From the NCBI GenBank assembly GCA_016183065.1, contig JACPFF010000015.1:86796-150795 (forward strand): a stretch of 64,000 nucleotides of DNA. The letters run 5' to 3'. Each line of letters begins with the position of its first letter. Position 1 is the stretch's first letter. Position numbers and translations under genes: made by a program. Below are positions 9,639 to 18,684 of the stretch, one piece after another. This DNA comes from Deltaproteobacteria bacterium. Lineage in GTDB: Bacteria > UBA10199 > GCA-002796325 > JACPFF01. The notes below the pieces were generated by a model that was not told where the DNA came from, did not search any database, and saw only the letters and a program-made list of their open reading frames with translations.

Positions 9639-9913
9639 CCCAGCGCGCACCGCGCGCGAGAGGGGGAGGCAGTGGCGACGACCGAGTCCGGGGACCCAGC
9701 GAAGCTGGGTGGACGAGGGAGTCCCCCAGCGCGCACCGCGCGCGAGAGGGGGGGCAGTGGCGACGACCGAGTCCGGGGATCCAGCGAAGCTGGGTGGACG
9801 AGGGAGTCCCCCAGCGCGCACCGCGCGCGAGAGGGGGGCAGTGGCGACGACCGAGTCCGGGGATCCAGCGAAGCTGGGTGGACGAGGGAGTCCCCCAGCG
9901 CGCACCGCGCGCA
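9639..9913. repeat. Tandem array of an 85-bp GC-rich unit
   Basis: Three complete units start at 9639, 9725 and 9810, and a partial fourth starts at 9894, giving periods of 86, 85 and 84 bp. The shrinkage is mostly loss of one G per unit in the run after CGCGAGA. Each unit opens with CCCAGCGCGCACCGCGCGC, itself palindromic, and contains the hairpin CCCAGC-GAA-GCTGGG (GATCCAGC in later units). Open frames cross the array on both strands, but this follows from the GC-rich periodicity. A related single unit is at 3031-3166. Confidence 0.88.
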
Positions 9914-9941
9914 ATAGTGGGGCACGTGTGCCGGGATCATT

Positions 9942-9970
9942 TTGACTTCTCGCTATGAATCTTCTACTAT
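9942..9970 (+). promoter_or_regulatory. Leaderless promoter of pgsA
   Basis: TTGACT (9942-9947), 17-bp spacer, TACTAT (9965-9970), 7 bases, then ATG 9978. No SD is present, so transcription should start at or next to the initiation codon. Confidence 0.6.
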
Positions 9971-9977
9971 CCGCGGC

Positions 9978-10580
9978 ATGCCTGCCACGCGGTTTCTGAA
10001 TGTCCCGAACCTGATCTCCGTCTTGCGCGTCGGCACCGTTCCAGCCATCGTCATTTTACTGGCCAGTATTCCCCGAGGACACCCCGGGAATCTCTCGTGG
10101 GATCGCACCGCGAGCTTCTGGGCGGCGTTCCTCTTCGGCGTTGCAGCGGTCTCGGATATCATCGATGGGTTCTTGGCCCGTCGATTCCAGACCGTGACCA
10201 CCTTTGGGAAGTTCTTTGATCCCCTAGCCGATAAACTCCTGACGTTCGGGGCGCTCGTGATGCTGATTCCCCTGGGCCGCATGGCCGCATGGGTCGTGGT
10301 GCTCCTCCTGGCCCGCGAACTCGCGGTCACGACATTGCGGGGGATTGCCAGCGGAGAAGGGATTGTGATGGCCGCAGGCAAGTGGGGGAAGATGAAGAAT
10401 GCCTTTGGCAATGTGGGCATTCCACTCGTGATGCTCCATTATCCCCACGGTGGCATTGCTTGGGCATCAATCGGATGGGTCCTCTTTTTCTGTTCCATAG
10501 TGTTGGCGATATGGTCTGGGGGAGGGTACCTGATCAGTTTTTTCCGGACCATGGGCCTTCGACAGCAGATGTTTGCATAA
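9978..10580 (+). CDS. pgsA: CDP-diacylglycerol-glycerol-3-phosphate 3-phosphatidyltransferase
   Basis: Inner-membrane enzyme that makes phosphatidylglycerol phosphate, the precursor of PG and cardiolipin. The CDP-alcohol phosphotransferase signature DxxDGxxARxxxxxxxxGxxxDxxxD is complete in SDIIDGFLARRFQ ... FGKFFDPLADK. The 200-residue protein is strongly hydrophobic with several membrane segments. The frame opens at 9942, but that region is the -35 element; ATG 9978 gives the usual N terminus (RFLNVPNLISVLRVG). plsB, earlier in the same lipid pathway, lies convergently downstream. A second CDP-alcohol transferase is at 45034-45606; this copy is the closer match to PgsA. Confidence 0.9.
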   Translation: MPATRFLNVPNLISVLRVGTVPAIVILLASIPRGHPGNLSWDRTASFWAAFLFGVAAVSDIIDGFLARRFQTVTTFGKFFDPLADKLLTFGALVMLIPLGRMAAWVVVLLLARELAVTTLRGIASGEGIVMAAGKWGKMKNAFGNVGIPLVMLHYPHGGIAWASIGWVLFFCSIVLAIWSGGGYLISFFRTMGLRQQMFA

Positions 10581-10591
10581 AGGGGGGGTCG

Positions 10592-10840
10592 ATGAAACAG
10601 CGAAAAGGGGATGGCGGACGGATTCTCTATCCTGGATTGATCATTCGGGGGGGTGGTGAGGCGCTCCTGATGATGGGATCAGCTAATTCGTCACCCCGTC
10701 AGGGGTTTACTCGGCGCACACACGGTCTGGTGCAAATTCTCAGGGAAGTTGGTGGGGTGCACAAATCCTCATTTTCTGTGGATAACCCTGTGGATCATCA
10801 GAGAAATCCGCATAGTAATGCTTGTAAGAAGTTGGTTTAA
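10592..10840 (+). CDS. Possible small protein of unknown function
   Basis: An 82-codon frame that begins 11 bases after the pgsA stop with a strong purine run (AAAGGGGGGGTCG) ahead of ATG 10592. The product is basic and has no hydrophobic segment or motif I recognise. Its 3' end runs over two DnaA-box-like sites, and the codon pattern looks less regular than in neighbouring genes. The context (SD, position directly behind pgsA) favours translation; lack of any family likeness argues against. It may be spurious. Confidence 0.3.
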   Translation: MKQRKGDGGRILYPGLIIRGGGEALLMMGSANSSPRQGFTRRTHGLVQILREVGGVHKSSFSVDNPVDHQRNPHSNACKKLV

Positions 10841-10960
10841 ACGGATTGCCTAAATAGTAATCAGATAAAACACTATTTAATTCAGGATCTATCAAAAATG
10901 AACCTCAGGTAGTCTTTCCAGACTTCTTTAGATTTTTGGGGAACATATTTTTGTGGATAA
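10777..10960. other. AT-rich gap with DnaA-box-like sites
   Basis: TGTGGATAA (the reverse of TTATCCACA) occurs at 10777-10785 and 10952-10960, and a one-mismatch copy TGTGGATCA at 10789-10797. Between them lies about 110 bp of markedly AT-rich sequence (10841-10950), unusual here. The gap separates two convergent genes, so no promoter is needed in it. It could be a DnaA-binding regulatory site or an origin-like region. No dnaA, dnaN or other origin-associated gene is near. Confidence 0.4.
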
Positions 10961-10988
10961 GAAGTCAATTGCTGTATTGATAAAGGGT

Positions 10989-13658
10989 TCAACGCCATTC
11001 TTGAAGTTTTTCTTGAAGAATGGTTCCTGTAGTGGACTCGGTCCACTCCACCCGGATGATCGGTCGACCCCGGGAGAGCTCTTCGTGGACGGTCAATACC
11101 CCCATGGCTGTGAAGGCGCGAATGGCATTCCGGAAGGTGACTTCAGAAATGGCCTCGGGGTCGCCCAGTCTCCCGAGCCGTAAGAGATGGGTCCCATAGG
11201 CCCTCGCCTCCCGACAGAGTTGTCGGACGTCGAGTGGCGCTTCTGCACACTGCACCGCGGTCTGCAGGAGCACATGGTAGGAGGTGAAATAATTGCGAAG
11301 GACGTTCGCAAAGATCTGCAAGGTGTCGAGCGACTGGGGGATGACCTCAATCCCTGATATGATGGGATCGGTCGCAAGGTCGGTTTCGTGCCTCAGGGTA
11401 ATCATCCCACGCTCCACCAAGTAATTGAGATCTCTTTTGAGATGCGGTCGTAATTCCCTGTGCGTGGCGAAGACAAACTCCTCCCGAAAGAGGCTCTGAC
11501 AGAGACGAAAGTCCTCCTCAAAGGCGGCGAGTGAGACCGCACGACTGGCGCCAGGGCGGGCACTCGCCTTGAGCACGGTCGCTATGGTGCTGATCGTCAC
11601 CAGGTAATGGATCATGGTGTTTTTGCTCAAGTCGAGGGCCGGTCGATGACGATGGTCGAGCAGATAGTAGATCGGTTCGAACTGATCATGATAGTCAAGG
11701 AGCCGTTGTCGGCGGAGCTGCACGAGGACTTCGTCGATGGTCTGCTCCGGGTCGCGTTCGAGACGCTTTGTGCATTCCACCGTCCGCCACCGGAGATAGT
11801 CGAGGAGGCCATGGACTGCTGCGGTAATCTCCTGCCGTGTAATCGCGGGCCTCTGAGAGAGGAGGAGTGCCGTGGCCGTCAATGCCATGGGGGTCACGAG
11901 GATCCCGCGATTGATCTGTCGCATCAGGGTCGTGGCCAGATGTTGCGTGACCGCGCGGTGGTCATGATCCGCAAGGTCGGTGGCCTTGATCGATGGCCCC
12001 ACGACCTCCTGCAGCACGGTGTGGTAGCGCACGGGTTCACCGAACGTGAGGTAAATCCGCCCATACCGATGCCTGAGGTGTCGGCCCAGTCGGATCATTT
12101 CCCAGAACGATTCGCGTTTCTTCTGGTCGCCGGCAATTTCCGACAAATAGGCCCGCTCTTCCGCCACTTGATCATAGGTCAGCGACACGGGAATGTAGCG
12201 GAGATCGGTCAGCACGCCACGCCGCAGGGTCTCCCCCATCATGGAAAGGATGCCCATCCGGGGCATCAGGGGTTTTCCCGTTCGGGACCGTCCTCCCTCG
12301 ATAAAAAATTCGACCACACTCCCTTCACGCAACAGGAGGGTGAGATAGGCGGAAAAAACGGCACGATAGAGGGGGTTGCCGCGAAAAGAGCGACGGACGA
12401 AAAAGGCCCCGCAGCGGCGCGCAATCTGTCCAAAGGGCCAGAAGGCGAGGTTCATGCCTCCGGCCACATAGGGGAGAGCCAGCTGATGTTGATAGAGAAA
12501 GGTCGAGAGGAGCATATAATCGACATGACTGCGGTGGTTGGGGACAAGGACGATCGGTCCCTCGGCCATGGCCGTGCGAAGGGTTTCCAGGGAGCGTGGA
12601 TCATGCTCGATCCCGTCAAACATGAGCCGGAAGATCCACCGGACGATCTTGCCGACGATTTCGACGTACCGATAATTGACGTCTGCAGCAATTTCCCCGA
12701 CATATCGACGGGCAAGGAGTTGGAGGTCGTCGACCGATCGCTGCTGCTCCTGGGCGATTGTGTAGAGAGCCCGCTGGAGTTGGGGGTCTTCCAGCGTCTG
12801 TTCGATCATCCAGCGTCGCGGTTTCAGTCGGGGTCCGGCAATCGCCTTTCGTTCGCAAAAGAAACGATGGAGAAGCTGGTCACGCAAAAGTTGTGCCCGC
12901 GCTCCTTGATCGCCCTCCGGGTGGCGTGCCAGAAAATCGGTCAGGAGGATCGGTTCGCCACATTGGACCAGGGTGCGCGTCTTGTAATTGCGGAGGAAGA
13001 GGAGGCACTTGCGTAATCGCCCCGGTGTGATCCGGTCTCCAAAGAGGAGGTCGAAGAGGGACTTGGCGCTCTTTTCGGGCCGTCGGTCCCAGAGAAACTG
13101 GATCGGCACGACCGTACACGGGGAAGCGATGGTCCCGGCGGCAGTCAGAACGGCCTCAAGCGGGTCGGAGCGGCTGCTCTCCCAAAAGCGGTCATCGTAG
13201 AGTCGCGAGGTCCGGATGCGAAGCAGCACCGCATGCCCCTGGGTGATGAGCTGCTGGAGGTGGCCACTCGTCACTGGATGGGGGATGGACTGCCGTTGCA
13301 GCCACTGCCGACAGCGTTGCCACCATTGCGCACGATACGGCCGCCAGCGCTGCCAATGGGTGGTATGGACATTCGGGGCGTAGGCCGTGAGCGGCAGGCG
13401 GTGTTCGAGAAACAACCAGTTGAAATAGTGATACTCGAAGGGACCGAGCAGCGGGGTCACAAAGATGAGGGGTCCTTGAGCCGCACGCGTTCGGAGCTCT
13501 TCCATGGCATACCCCGTGATGGTGATCTCACGGAAAAATGGGGCGATCAGCCGGTGGTGGAGCGGCGAGAGGGCGGGTGCCATGGCCGATGTATACGGAT
13601 CGTGGTCTGGCATGGCGGGGGGGACTGCCGGAAAGAGGCGCAATGTCGGTTGGGTCAT
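10989..13658 (-). CDS. plsB: Glycerol-3-phosphate 1-O-acyltransferase, PlsB type
   Basis: Inner-membrane enzyme that adds the first acyl chain to glycerol 3-phosphate. The acyltransferase block holds NHRSHVDYMLLS (the HxxxxD catalytic pair, roughly residue 375), then GGMNLAFWPFG, RRCGAFFVRRSF, EFFIEGGRSRTGK and PVSLTYDQV, in the order expected for PlsB. Length 889 residues is somewhat above E. coli PlsB (about 807), with a long N-terminal region. The start has no SD; TACCAT lies 6 bases upstream with no good -35. pgsA is convergent, so phospholipid genes meet here. Confidence 0.92.
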   Translation of the reverse strand: MTQPTLRLFPAVPPAMPDHDPYTSAMAPALSPLHHRLIAPFFREITITGYAMEELRTRAAQGPLIFVTPLLGPFEYHYFNWLFLEHRLPLTAYAPNVHTTHWQRWRPYRAQWWQRCRQWLQRQSIPHPVTSGHLQQLITQGHAVLLRIRTSRLYDDRFWESSRSDPLEAVLTAAGTIASPCTVVPIQFLWDRRPEKSAKSLFDLLFGDRITPGRLRKCLLFLRNYKTRTLVQCGEPILLTDFLARHPEGDQGARAQLLRDQLLHRFFCERKAIAGPRLKPRRWMIEQTLEDPQLQRALYTIAQEQQRSVDDLQLLARRYVGEIAADVNYRYVEIVGKIVRWIFRLMFDGIEHDPRSLETLRTAMAEGPIVLVPNHRSHVDYMLLSTFLYQHQLALPYVAGGMNLAFWPFGQIARRCGAFFVRRSFRGNPLYRAVFSAYLTLLLREGSVVEFFIEGGRSRTGKPLMPRMGILSMMGETLRRGVLTDLRYIPVSLTYDQVAEERAYLSEIAGDQKKRESFWEMIRLGRHLRHRYGRIYLTFGEPVRYHTVLQEVVGPSIKATDLADHDHRAVTQHLATTLMRQINRGILVTPMALTATALLLSQRPAITRQEITAAVHGLLDYLRWRTVECTKRLERDPEQTIDEVLVQLRRQRLLDYHDQFEPIYYLLDHRHRPALDLSKNTMIHYLVTISTIATVLKASARPGASRAVSLAAFEEDFRLCQSLFREEFVFATHRELRPHLKRDLNYLVERGMITLRHETDLATDPIISGIEVIPQSLDTLQIFANVLRNYFTSYHVLLQTAVQCAEAPLDVRQLCREARAYGTHLLRLGRLGDPEAISEVTFRNAIRAFTAMGVLTVHEELSRGRPIIRVEWTESTTGTILQEKLQEWR

Positions 13659-13708
13659 GTGGCCATGGTACTGAAGGCGCAGGGCGCTGGCCAGCTGAAA
13701 AAGAGTGA

Positions 13709-15898
13709 CTACTCGCCATTGAGTTGCTTTTCGAGTTTCTTCTTCTCGGCCTCTTTTGCCGCGATCTGCCCCTTGAGATCATCGATCTCGTCGGCGAGTT
13801 CCTCGTTTTTCTCCTCGAGTTGTTCTTCGTCGGAGAGCTCGTTGTAGGCTTGTTCTTTTAATCCGAGTTCCTGTTCAAGGTTGGTAATTTCGTCCTTCAG
13901 CGTTGCCAACTTGTCTTGATCGGAGACATTTTCATCAACCATGGGGGTGAAATCAAAGGGATAGGTCCCGGTAATGGTGTCCCCTTTCACCTCACTCACA
14001 TCGACAGAGGTCCCCGAGGCAATGACCGTATTATTCCCCACCTTGTCGTGGACGTGGGTGATGCCGCCGACCACTTCGACCGGGCTCCCATCGACCAGAA
14101 TGGGTGTGCTGGCGGGGATGCCATGCAGTTCGACCACGAGCTGCTCGTAGCCCTCCATGGTCTGTTGGATGAAGACGAGCTGGAGGACGCCATTATGTTC
14201 CATCAGAATGGCATCGGTAAATCCCTCGGGCATGGCAAAATCGAGACTCGACGGGTCGGACCCGGCGCCGGTCAGGACGATCTTCTCGCCAACGATGAAA
14301 TCTTCAAGGTCCTCCGAATCATAACTGGCCCAATGGAAACTGTCGTCATCGGCGTTCTGAGTACCCCAGGTCATGAGACTCGTTTCCACGCCCTCGTCAT
14401 CCGTCGAGATCTCGAGCTGTTGTTCGAGGACCTCTTTCATCCCACTTGTGCTGAGGGTCGTCTGTCCCAATTCATCGAGAGGAATCCCGAGCGAGTCCAG
14501 ATAGGTCTTCGGGGCGAGAATCACGTCATTCCCGACGGTATCGAAGATCCCCATCGATGTCCCACCGGTCAACGTGACCTGGCTGAAGTCGATCATGTTC
14601 GTCTCGCCATTGCCATAAAAGTTGAGTGTCAATGCCTGGTCGGGATCAAAAAAGCCGTTGATCTTGATGCGCAGCGTCCGTGGGGTGCCATTGGCATCAA
14701 AGCCGACCATGGTGATGATGAGCGCATTGCCACTGCTGGCCGGCTCCGCGCTCGCCATGGTGTAGCCCTTCGGCATATCGATCGAGAGCGTGCCGTTGGT
14801 GACATCATCGGCGTCGATCACGAGGGTGCCACTCTTGTAATCGCTCTGGGAGAGATCCACACCGGTGATAAATGAGGAAGGTGGCGGGGTCTCCAGGATC
14901 TCGGTCGCCCCGGGATTTTCATGTTCCGAGACTGCATCGCCGGCGGAGTTGACGACCTTGTCCTGACTGCCGCCACCGGCACGGATGATGTCGATCCCCG
15001 CACCGCCGTCGATCGTGTCATTGCCGTCGTCGCTCCCAAAGCCGATGGCGCCATTTTCGTTGAAGCCATCGCCGAAGAGACGGTCCTTACCTGCGCCGCC
15101 GTAGATCTTGTCGTTGCCCGCACCACCGACGAGGACATCGTTCCCCTGTGAACCGAGAATGACGTCATTGCCTTGACCACCGAAGACCACAATGCCCCCT
15201 GGTTCACCAAAGGGCGTGCCCCAATTACCATCGCTGACGCGGGCCAGGAGGTGATTGTCGGAGACCAGTTTTTGCGCCTTGTCCGCGCCATAGATGTAGA
15301 ACATCTCCGGCCGGACCGCCATGTTCTTGAGGACGTAAACCTCCTTGGTGCCATCGGTCTTGACGACCTGCACATGGATGTCTTTCCCCACGGTCATGGT
15401 GTTCACTTCTGCAATCGAATCATCGGCCACAAAGGCCAGGGCATTCGAGGTGGCGGGATTGTTCGGATCGTAGCCACTGTTTTCGAGCATGATCGTCCCG
15501 GCATAGGTCCCGCTCATGGCATGCGGGACCCCGGCATCCACGGGATAGGTCTCGAGGGCACCACTCATGTCGTTCCATCCGACCGACATCTGCGCGAGTT
15601 CCTCTTTCACCGCATCAAAATCGACGTCCGTGCCATCGGGATATTTGCCGGTTTTGACAAAGGTCTCGTAGTTGTCCACGAGGGCCTGTTCTGCCTCGAA
15701 GAGTGCCATGGTCTCGGCATATTTGGCCTGGTCTTCCATGGAGAGATACGCGGAAAATTCCCCCGCGTTCTCGAACTCCTTTTTTTGCAGTTCGAGGTCC
15801 TGCTTGAGCTGCTCCAGGGTCAACTGTTCCTCTTGCGAGAGGACGTTGCTCTCCGTCTTTGGTGCTGCTCCGGCCTTGGCGATCCCTTTGATACTCAT
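13709..15898 (-). CDS. RTX-repeat calcium-binding protein
   Basis: 729 residues. A block of RTX nonapeptides (GGxGxDxxx type: GGQGNDVIL, GGAGNDKIY, GGAGKDRLF, DGGAGIDII) spans about residues 239-310 and would form a Ca2+-binding beta roll. The N terminus (about 20-95) is acidic, helical and rich in Glu, Gln and Lys. The last 60 residues are a strong coiled coil (EEQLEEKNEELADEIDD). There is no Sec signal peptide. RTX proteins usually leave by a type I system reading a C-terminal signal, but here the C terminus is a charged coiled coil and no T1SS genes are in the window. It overlaps the upstream 811-residue gene by 4 bases, so the two are coupled. Confidence 0.8.
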   Translation of the reverse strand: MSIKGIAKAGAAPKTESNVLSQEEQLTLEQLKQDLELQKKEFENAGEFSAYLSMEDQAKYAETMALFEAEQALVDNYETFVKTGKYPDGTDVDFDAVKEELAQMSVGWNDMSGALETYPVDAGVPHAMSGTYAGTIMLENSGYDPNNPATSNALAFVADDSIAEVNTMTVGKDIHVQVVKTDGTKEVYVLKNMAVRPEMFYIYGADKAQKLVSDNHLLARVSDGNWGTPFGEPGGIVVFGGQGNDVILGSQGNDVLVGGAGNDKIYGGAGKDRLFGDGFNENGAIGFGSDDGNDTIDGGAGIDIIRAGGGSQDKVVNSAGDAVSEHENPGATEILETPPPSSFITGVDLSQSDYKSGTLVIDADDVTNGTLSIDMPKGYTMASAEPASSGNALIITMVGFDANGTPRTLRIKINGFFDPDQALTLNFYGNGETNMIDFSQVTLTGGTSMGIFDTVGNDVILAPKTYLDSLGIPLDELGQTTLSTSGMKEVLEQQLEISTDDEGVETSLMTWGTQNADDDSFHWASYDSEDLEDFIVGEKIVLTGAGSDPSSLDFAMPEGFTDAILMEHNGVLQLVFIQQTMEGYEQLVVELHGIPASTPILVDGSPVEVVGGITHVHDKVGNNTVIASGTSVDVSEVKGDTITGTYPFDFTPMVDENVSDQDKLATLKDEITNLEQELGLKEQAYNELSDEEQLEEKNEELADEIDDLKGQIAAKEAEKKKLEKQLNGE

Positions 15899-18330
15899 AC
15901 CGTACTCCCGGATGTGTCACCCGCTTCGAATTCTTTTTCGAGCAGGGCCTCTTCCCCCTCGAGGCTTTCGTCCATTGGGACGGATATGCCAAAGACATTG
16001 CGATATTCATCGAAGAAGGCCGTGATGTTATTTTGTGTCTCCTGATAGACCGGGCCGTATTCGTTCCAGGCCTCTTGTTCAAGGAGGTCGCCCTCTGCCA
16101 CCAGGGTCGGGTCTTTGTTGATCTCCTCCAGGAGTGCATTGCGCGCATCGGTATAGGCGTCGACCATCTCCTGGTCGGAATTGGCACTCTCGCCGCTATA
16201 GCCGGTCGGGAGATCATAGACCCCTTCGGTCACGGTAAACTGCAGGTCGCCGCCGGAGATCTTGTATTCATCGTCGTTATACATCCGTTCATTCGAGGCA
16301 TTATCGCCGACGTACTCATCGGCTTCGTCTGTCCCCACCTTGGTCTTGATCGTCCCACCGATCACTTCAATGTCATCGCCCGGTTTCCCCGGTTCGGTCG
16401 GATTGTCGATCATGGTGAGGCCTTCCGGGGTATCGTTTTCCACATACACGCCGGGATTCTCCAGATATCCCTTGGTGGTGCCGCGCTTGCCGTCAGACTC
16501 ATCGAGATATCGTCCCTCAATCTTGCCCAAGGTATGGATGTAGTTTTCATCCCCTTTGCCACCGTTCGTGATCGTCACGTGGGTGACATTGCGGAGGTGC
16601 TTGTTCCCATCGTGTGCAAACACCGCTGTATGGGCATTGCCCGACCCGTTCACAATCGTCGTATACGCGGGATCACCCTTGGTGATGTCGAACTGCTCCT
16701 TCGGGGGGATATCGATGATGCTATTATATTTATCGACATCAATAACCCCATCGATACCGGCAATAATGGGGCCATTGCGGTTGATGACGTCGGCACTTTC
16801 TTTCCAATAGCCATCTTCTGTTAATGTCGGGCCGACATAGCGACCGCCATCGCCAAAAAAATGTCCGAGCGCGTCGCTGTAGCTCCCGCCTGGTGTATTG
16901 AAATATCCCTGATTGGTCGTCGAGAAGAACCCGCTATCGACCGTGAGATGAATGGGGCTCCGGAGCATCCGGTTGGGATCATCTTTGCTCCCCCCAATAT
17001 CGTATCCGCTCGTCAGGGCGATGGACAATGAAGAGGCGTAGACTTCGTCATTGACCGTTCCCCCGCTCGGACTGGGATGTTTGAGCGGCTCGAGATACTG
17101 CTGGTTGCTGGGCGTGATGGTGGCACTGCCGATCTGCATCTTGAAGAGCTGGTTCCCGTCGGCATCATTGAAGATCAGCAGATGGTCGGCCCCGAGTTCG
17201 ATCGCATCGTTTCCTGGCGCGGTATATTTTTTCGACGTGAGGACAACGTCCGCGACCTGTATCTGCATATAGCGGTCGCGGATCTCCTCGGGCGGGGCCG
17301 CGAGCTCGCCGTTTTCCATCCCCCCGGTGTAGACGACATACCGTTCGTCGACGATTTTTGGGGTCCCATCGGCATAGGTCTCGACCCAGAAGGAATTCGG
17401 GATCGGAATCGTGAGAGATGTTTTGAAGGTGTTCGTTGACCCTTCATACGTGTCGACCCATTGAGAGGGCGCGTTTCCCGTGGCATTGACAAACAGGTCA
17501 ACACCTTCCTCAGCATTCGCTGGTGTGGTCTCAAAATTTTTCACACCGGAAGCGCTTAAATCCCAGACGAAATTCGGATTCATGGCATTGCCTTCAAGAA
17601 ATTCTCCCGTCACTGAGTCAAACCGGACTGGCTGCATCGTGCTCTTATTGAGCATGGCGTATTCATCCGTCCCCTGTTCGGTCAGTCGGGTGCCGATGAG
17701 ATACGAGGAGGTCATGGGATTGCCAATAATTCCGTCATTGTTCACGTCGTAGTAGTCGATCTGGGATTCCGGGACGCCGTGGTCATTGCCATATTTGAGG
17801 CCATATTCTTTGGCACGCTCGATCTCGATGGCATAGAGCTTGAGCTGTTCGAGTCGGACCTGCTTCACTTCGGCAATGGCGATGTCGATATTGAGGATTG
17901 CCTTTATGAGCGAATCAAGGGTCTTGACCTCATCCGGCGTGATGGTCCCCTGATGGAGGCGTTCTTCGAGGGCAATTTTTTCGCTCAGATAAATGATCCG
18001 GAGGTCTTCATACTGCTGGAGCACGGTGCCGTCGGCGAACGTGTTCCCCGTAGGGTCCGCCGATTTGCGCAACTCGGCGACCGTGGGGACGCGATAGTCA
18101 GGCGCCATCCCTTGCGAGGCCGCAATAGCCGCATGGAGGGCACCCAAGGGACCGGTGTTCGGATTCTCCACCGGCGGGACGGTCTCGGACGCGACAAATT
18201 GAAACATATCTTCCACCGGATCCACCGGGGTGTCGGCGGCGGTGGACCCCCCACCCAGCGGGAGGGTCTCAGTCCCTTTTGCCGAGGCGGGTGAGAGTAG
18301 AGAAACGGCCTTGAGTGGCTTGATCTCCAT
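15895..18330 (-). CDS. Large acidic protein with an EF-hand-like loop, unknown function
   Basis: 811 residues from ATG 18330, chosen because TCTGGAG precedes it; the frame extends 16 codons further without an SD. The N-terminal 180 residues are low in hydrophobicity, with a Pro-rich stretch and then a helical region. DVNNDGIIG near residue 195 matches an EF-hand/dockerin Ca2+ loop. The rest is Asp/Gly/Asn/Thr-rich and probably beta-structured. No signal peptide or membrane segment. It shares the acidic composition and Ca2+ theme of the RTX protein that follows with a 4-bp overlap, suggesting exported partners. I cannot assign a family. Confidence 0.65.
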   Translation of the reverse strand: MEIKPLKAVSLLSPASAKGTETLPLGGGSTAADTPVDPVEDMFQFVASETVPPVENPNTGPLGALHAAIAASQGMAPDYRVPTVAELRKSADPTGNTFADGTVLQQYEDLRIIYLSEKIALEERLHQGTITPDEVKTLDSLIKAILNIDIAIAEVKQVRLEQLKLYAIEIERAKEYGLKYGNDHGVPESQIDYYDVNNDGIIGNPMTSSYLIGTRLTEQGTDEYAMLNKSTMQPVRFDSVTGEFLEGNAMNPNFVWDLSASGVKNFETTPANAEEGVDLFVNATGNAPSQWVDTYEGSTNTFKTSLTIPIPNSFWVETYADGTPKIVDERYVVYTGGMENGELAAPPEEIRDRYMQIQVADVVLTSKKYTAPGNDAIELGADHLLIFNDADGNQLFKMQIGSATITPSNQQYLEPLKHPSPSGGTVNDEVYASSLSIALTSGYDIGGSKDDPNRMLRSPIHLTVDSGFFSTTNQGYFNTPGGSYSDALGHFFGDGGRYVGPTLTEDGYWKESADVINRNGPIIAGIDGVIDVDKYNSIIDIPPKEQFDITKGDPAYTTIVNGSGNAHTAVFAHDGNKHLRNVTHVTITNGGKGDENYIHTLGKIEGRYLDESDGKRGTTKGYLENPGVYVENDTPEGLTMIDNPTEPGKPGDDIEVIGGTIKTKVGTDEADEYVGDNASNERMYNDDEYKISGGDLQFTVTEGVYDLPTGYSGESANSDQEMVDAYTDARNALLEEINKDPTLVAEGDLLEQEAWNEYGPVYQETQNNITAFFDEYRNVFGISVPMDESLEGEEALLEKEFEAGDTSGSTV

Positions 18331-18503
18331 CGCGACTCCAGAAGGAGCAATTTCCTTGCCAAGATGAAAGGGGAGCATCAGAAATAGTGTATTCTATATG
18401 ACTGAAATTATTGATGAAATTTGTCGAATATTCCAGTCGACGTCTGTCGCAACATCTGCAGGAGGGGGTATTCGCTCCATCATGGGACCCAAAGTCCCAG
18501 GTT

Positions 18504-18684
18504 AGGGTCTGACCGGAAATACCTGTTCTGTTTTGGCGCTCAGCTTGGGGCCAGATTTGCCCGATCTGAGAGAGCAAAACCGGAGGCATAGCCGGGCTAT
18601 GTTGAGGATTTTGCGAGTGAAGATCGGGAAAAGATGGTCCCAAGATGAGATGCCAAAATGAATAGGTATTTCCGGTCAGACCCT
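18504..18684. mobile_element. 181-bp palindromic MITE-like element
   Basis: Perfect 21-bp terminal inverted repeats beginning AGGGTCTGACCGGAAATAC (18504-18524 and 18664-18684). The interior continues as an imperfect palindrome: TTTTGGCGCTCAGCTTGGG pairs with a segment near 18640, and GCAAAACCGGAGGCATAGCC with a segment near 18610. The whole could fold as one long hairpin. It encodes no protein. Its right end coincides with the stop codon of the 208-residue gene. A further small hairpin, GGGAC-CCAAA-GTCCC, lies directly to its left. Confidence 0.8.

Noticed and set aside
9639-9913. CRISPR array
   Set aside because: Units are contiguous, 84-86 bp, without unique spacers, and no cas genes are present.
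9519-9945. Open frames on both strands through the tandem array
   Set aside because: They exist because the unit is GC-rich and stop-poor; the peptides simply repeat with the DNA period and have no SD.
11607-13016. Long rightward frame of 469 codons opposite plsB
   Set aside because: Antisense shadow of plsB; no SD and low-complexity composition.
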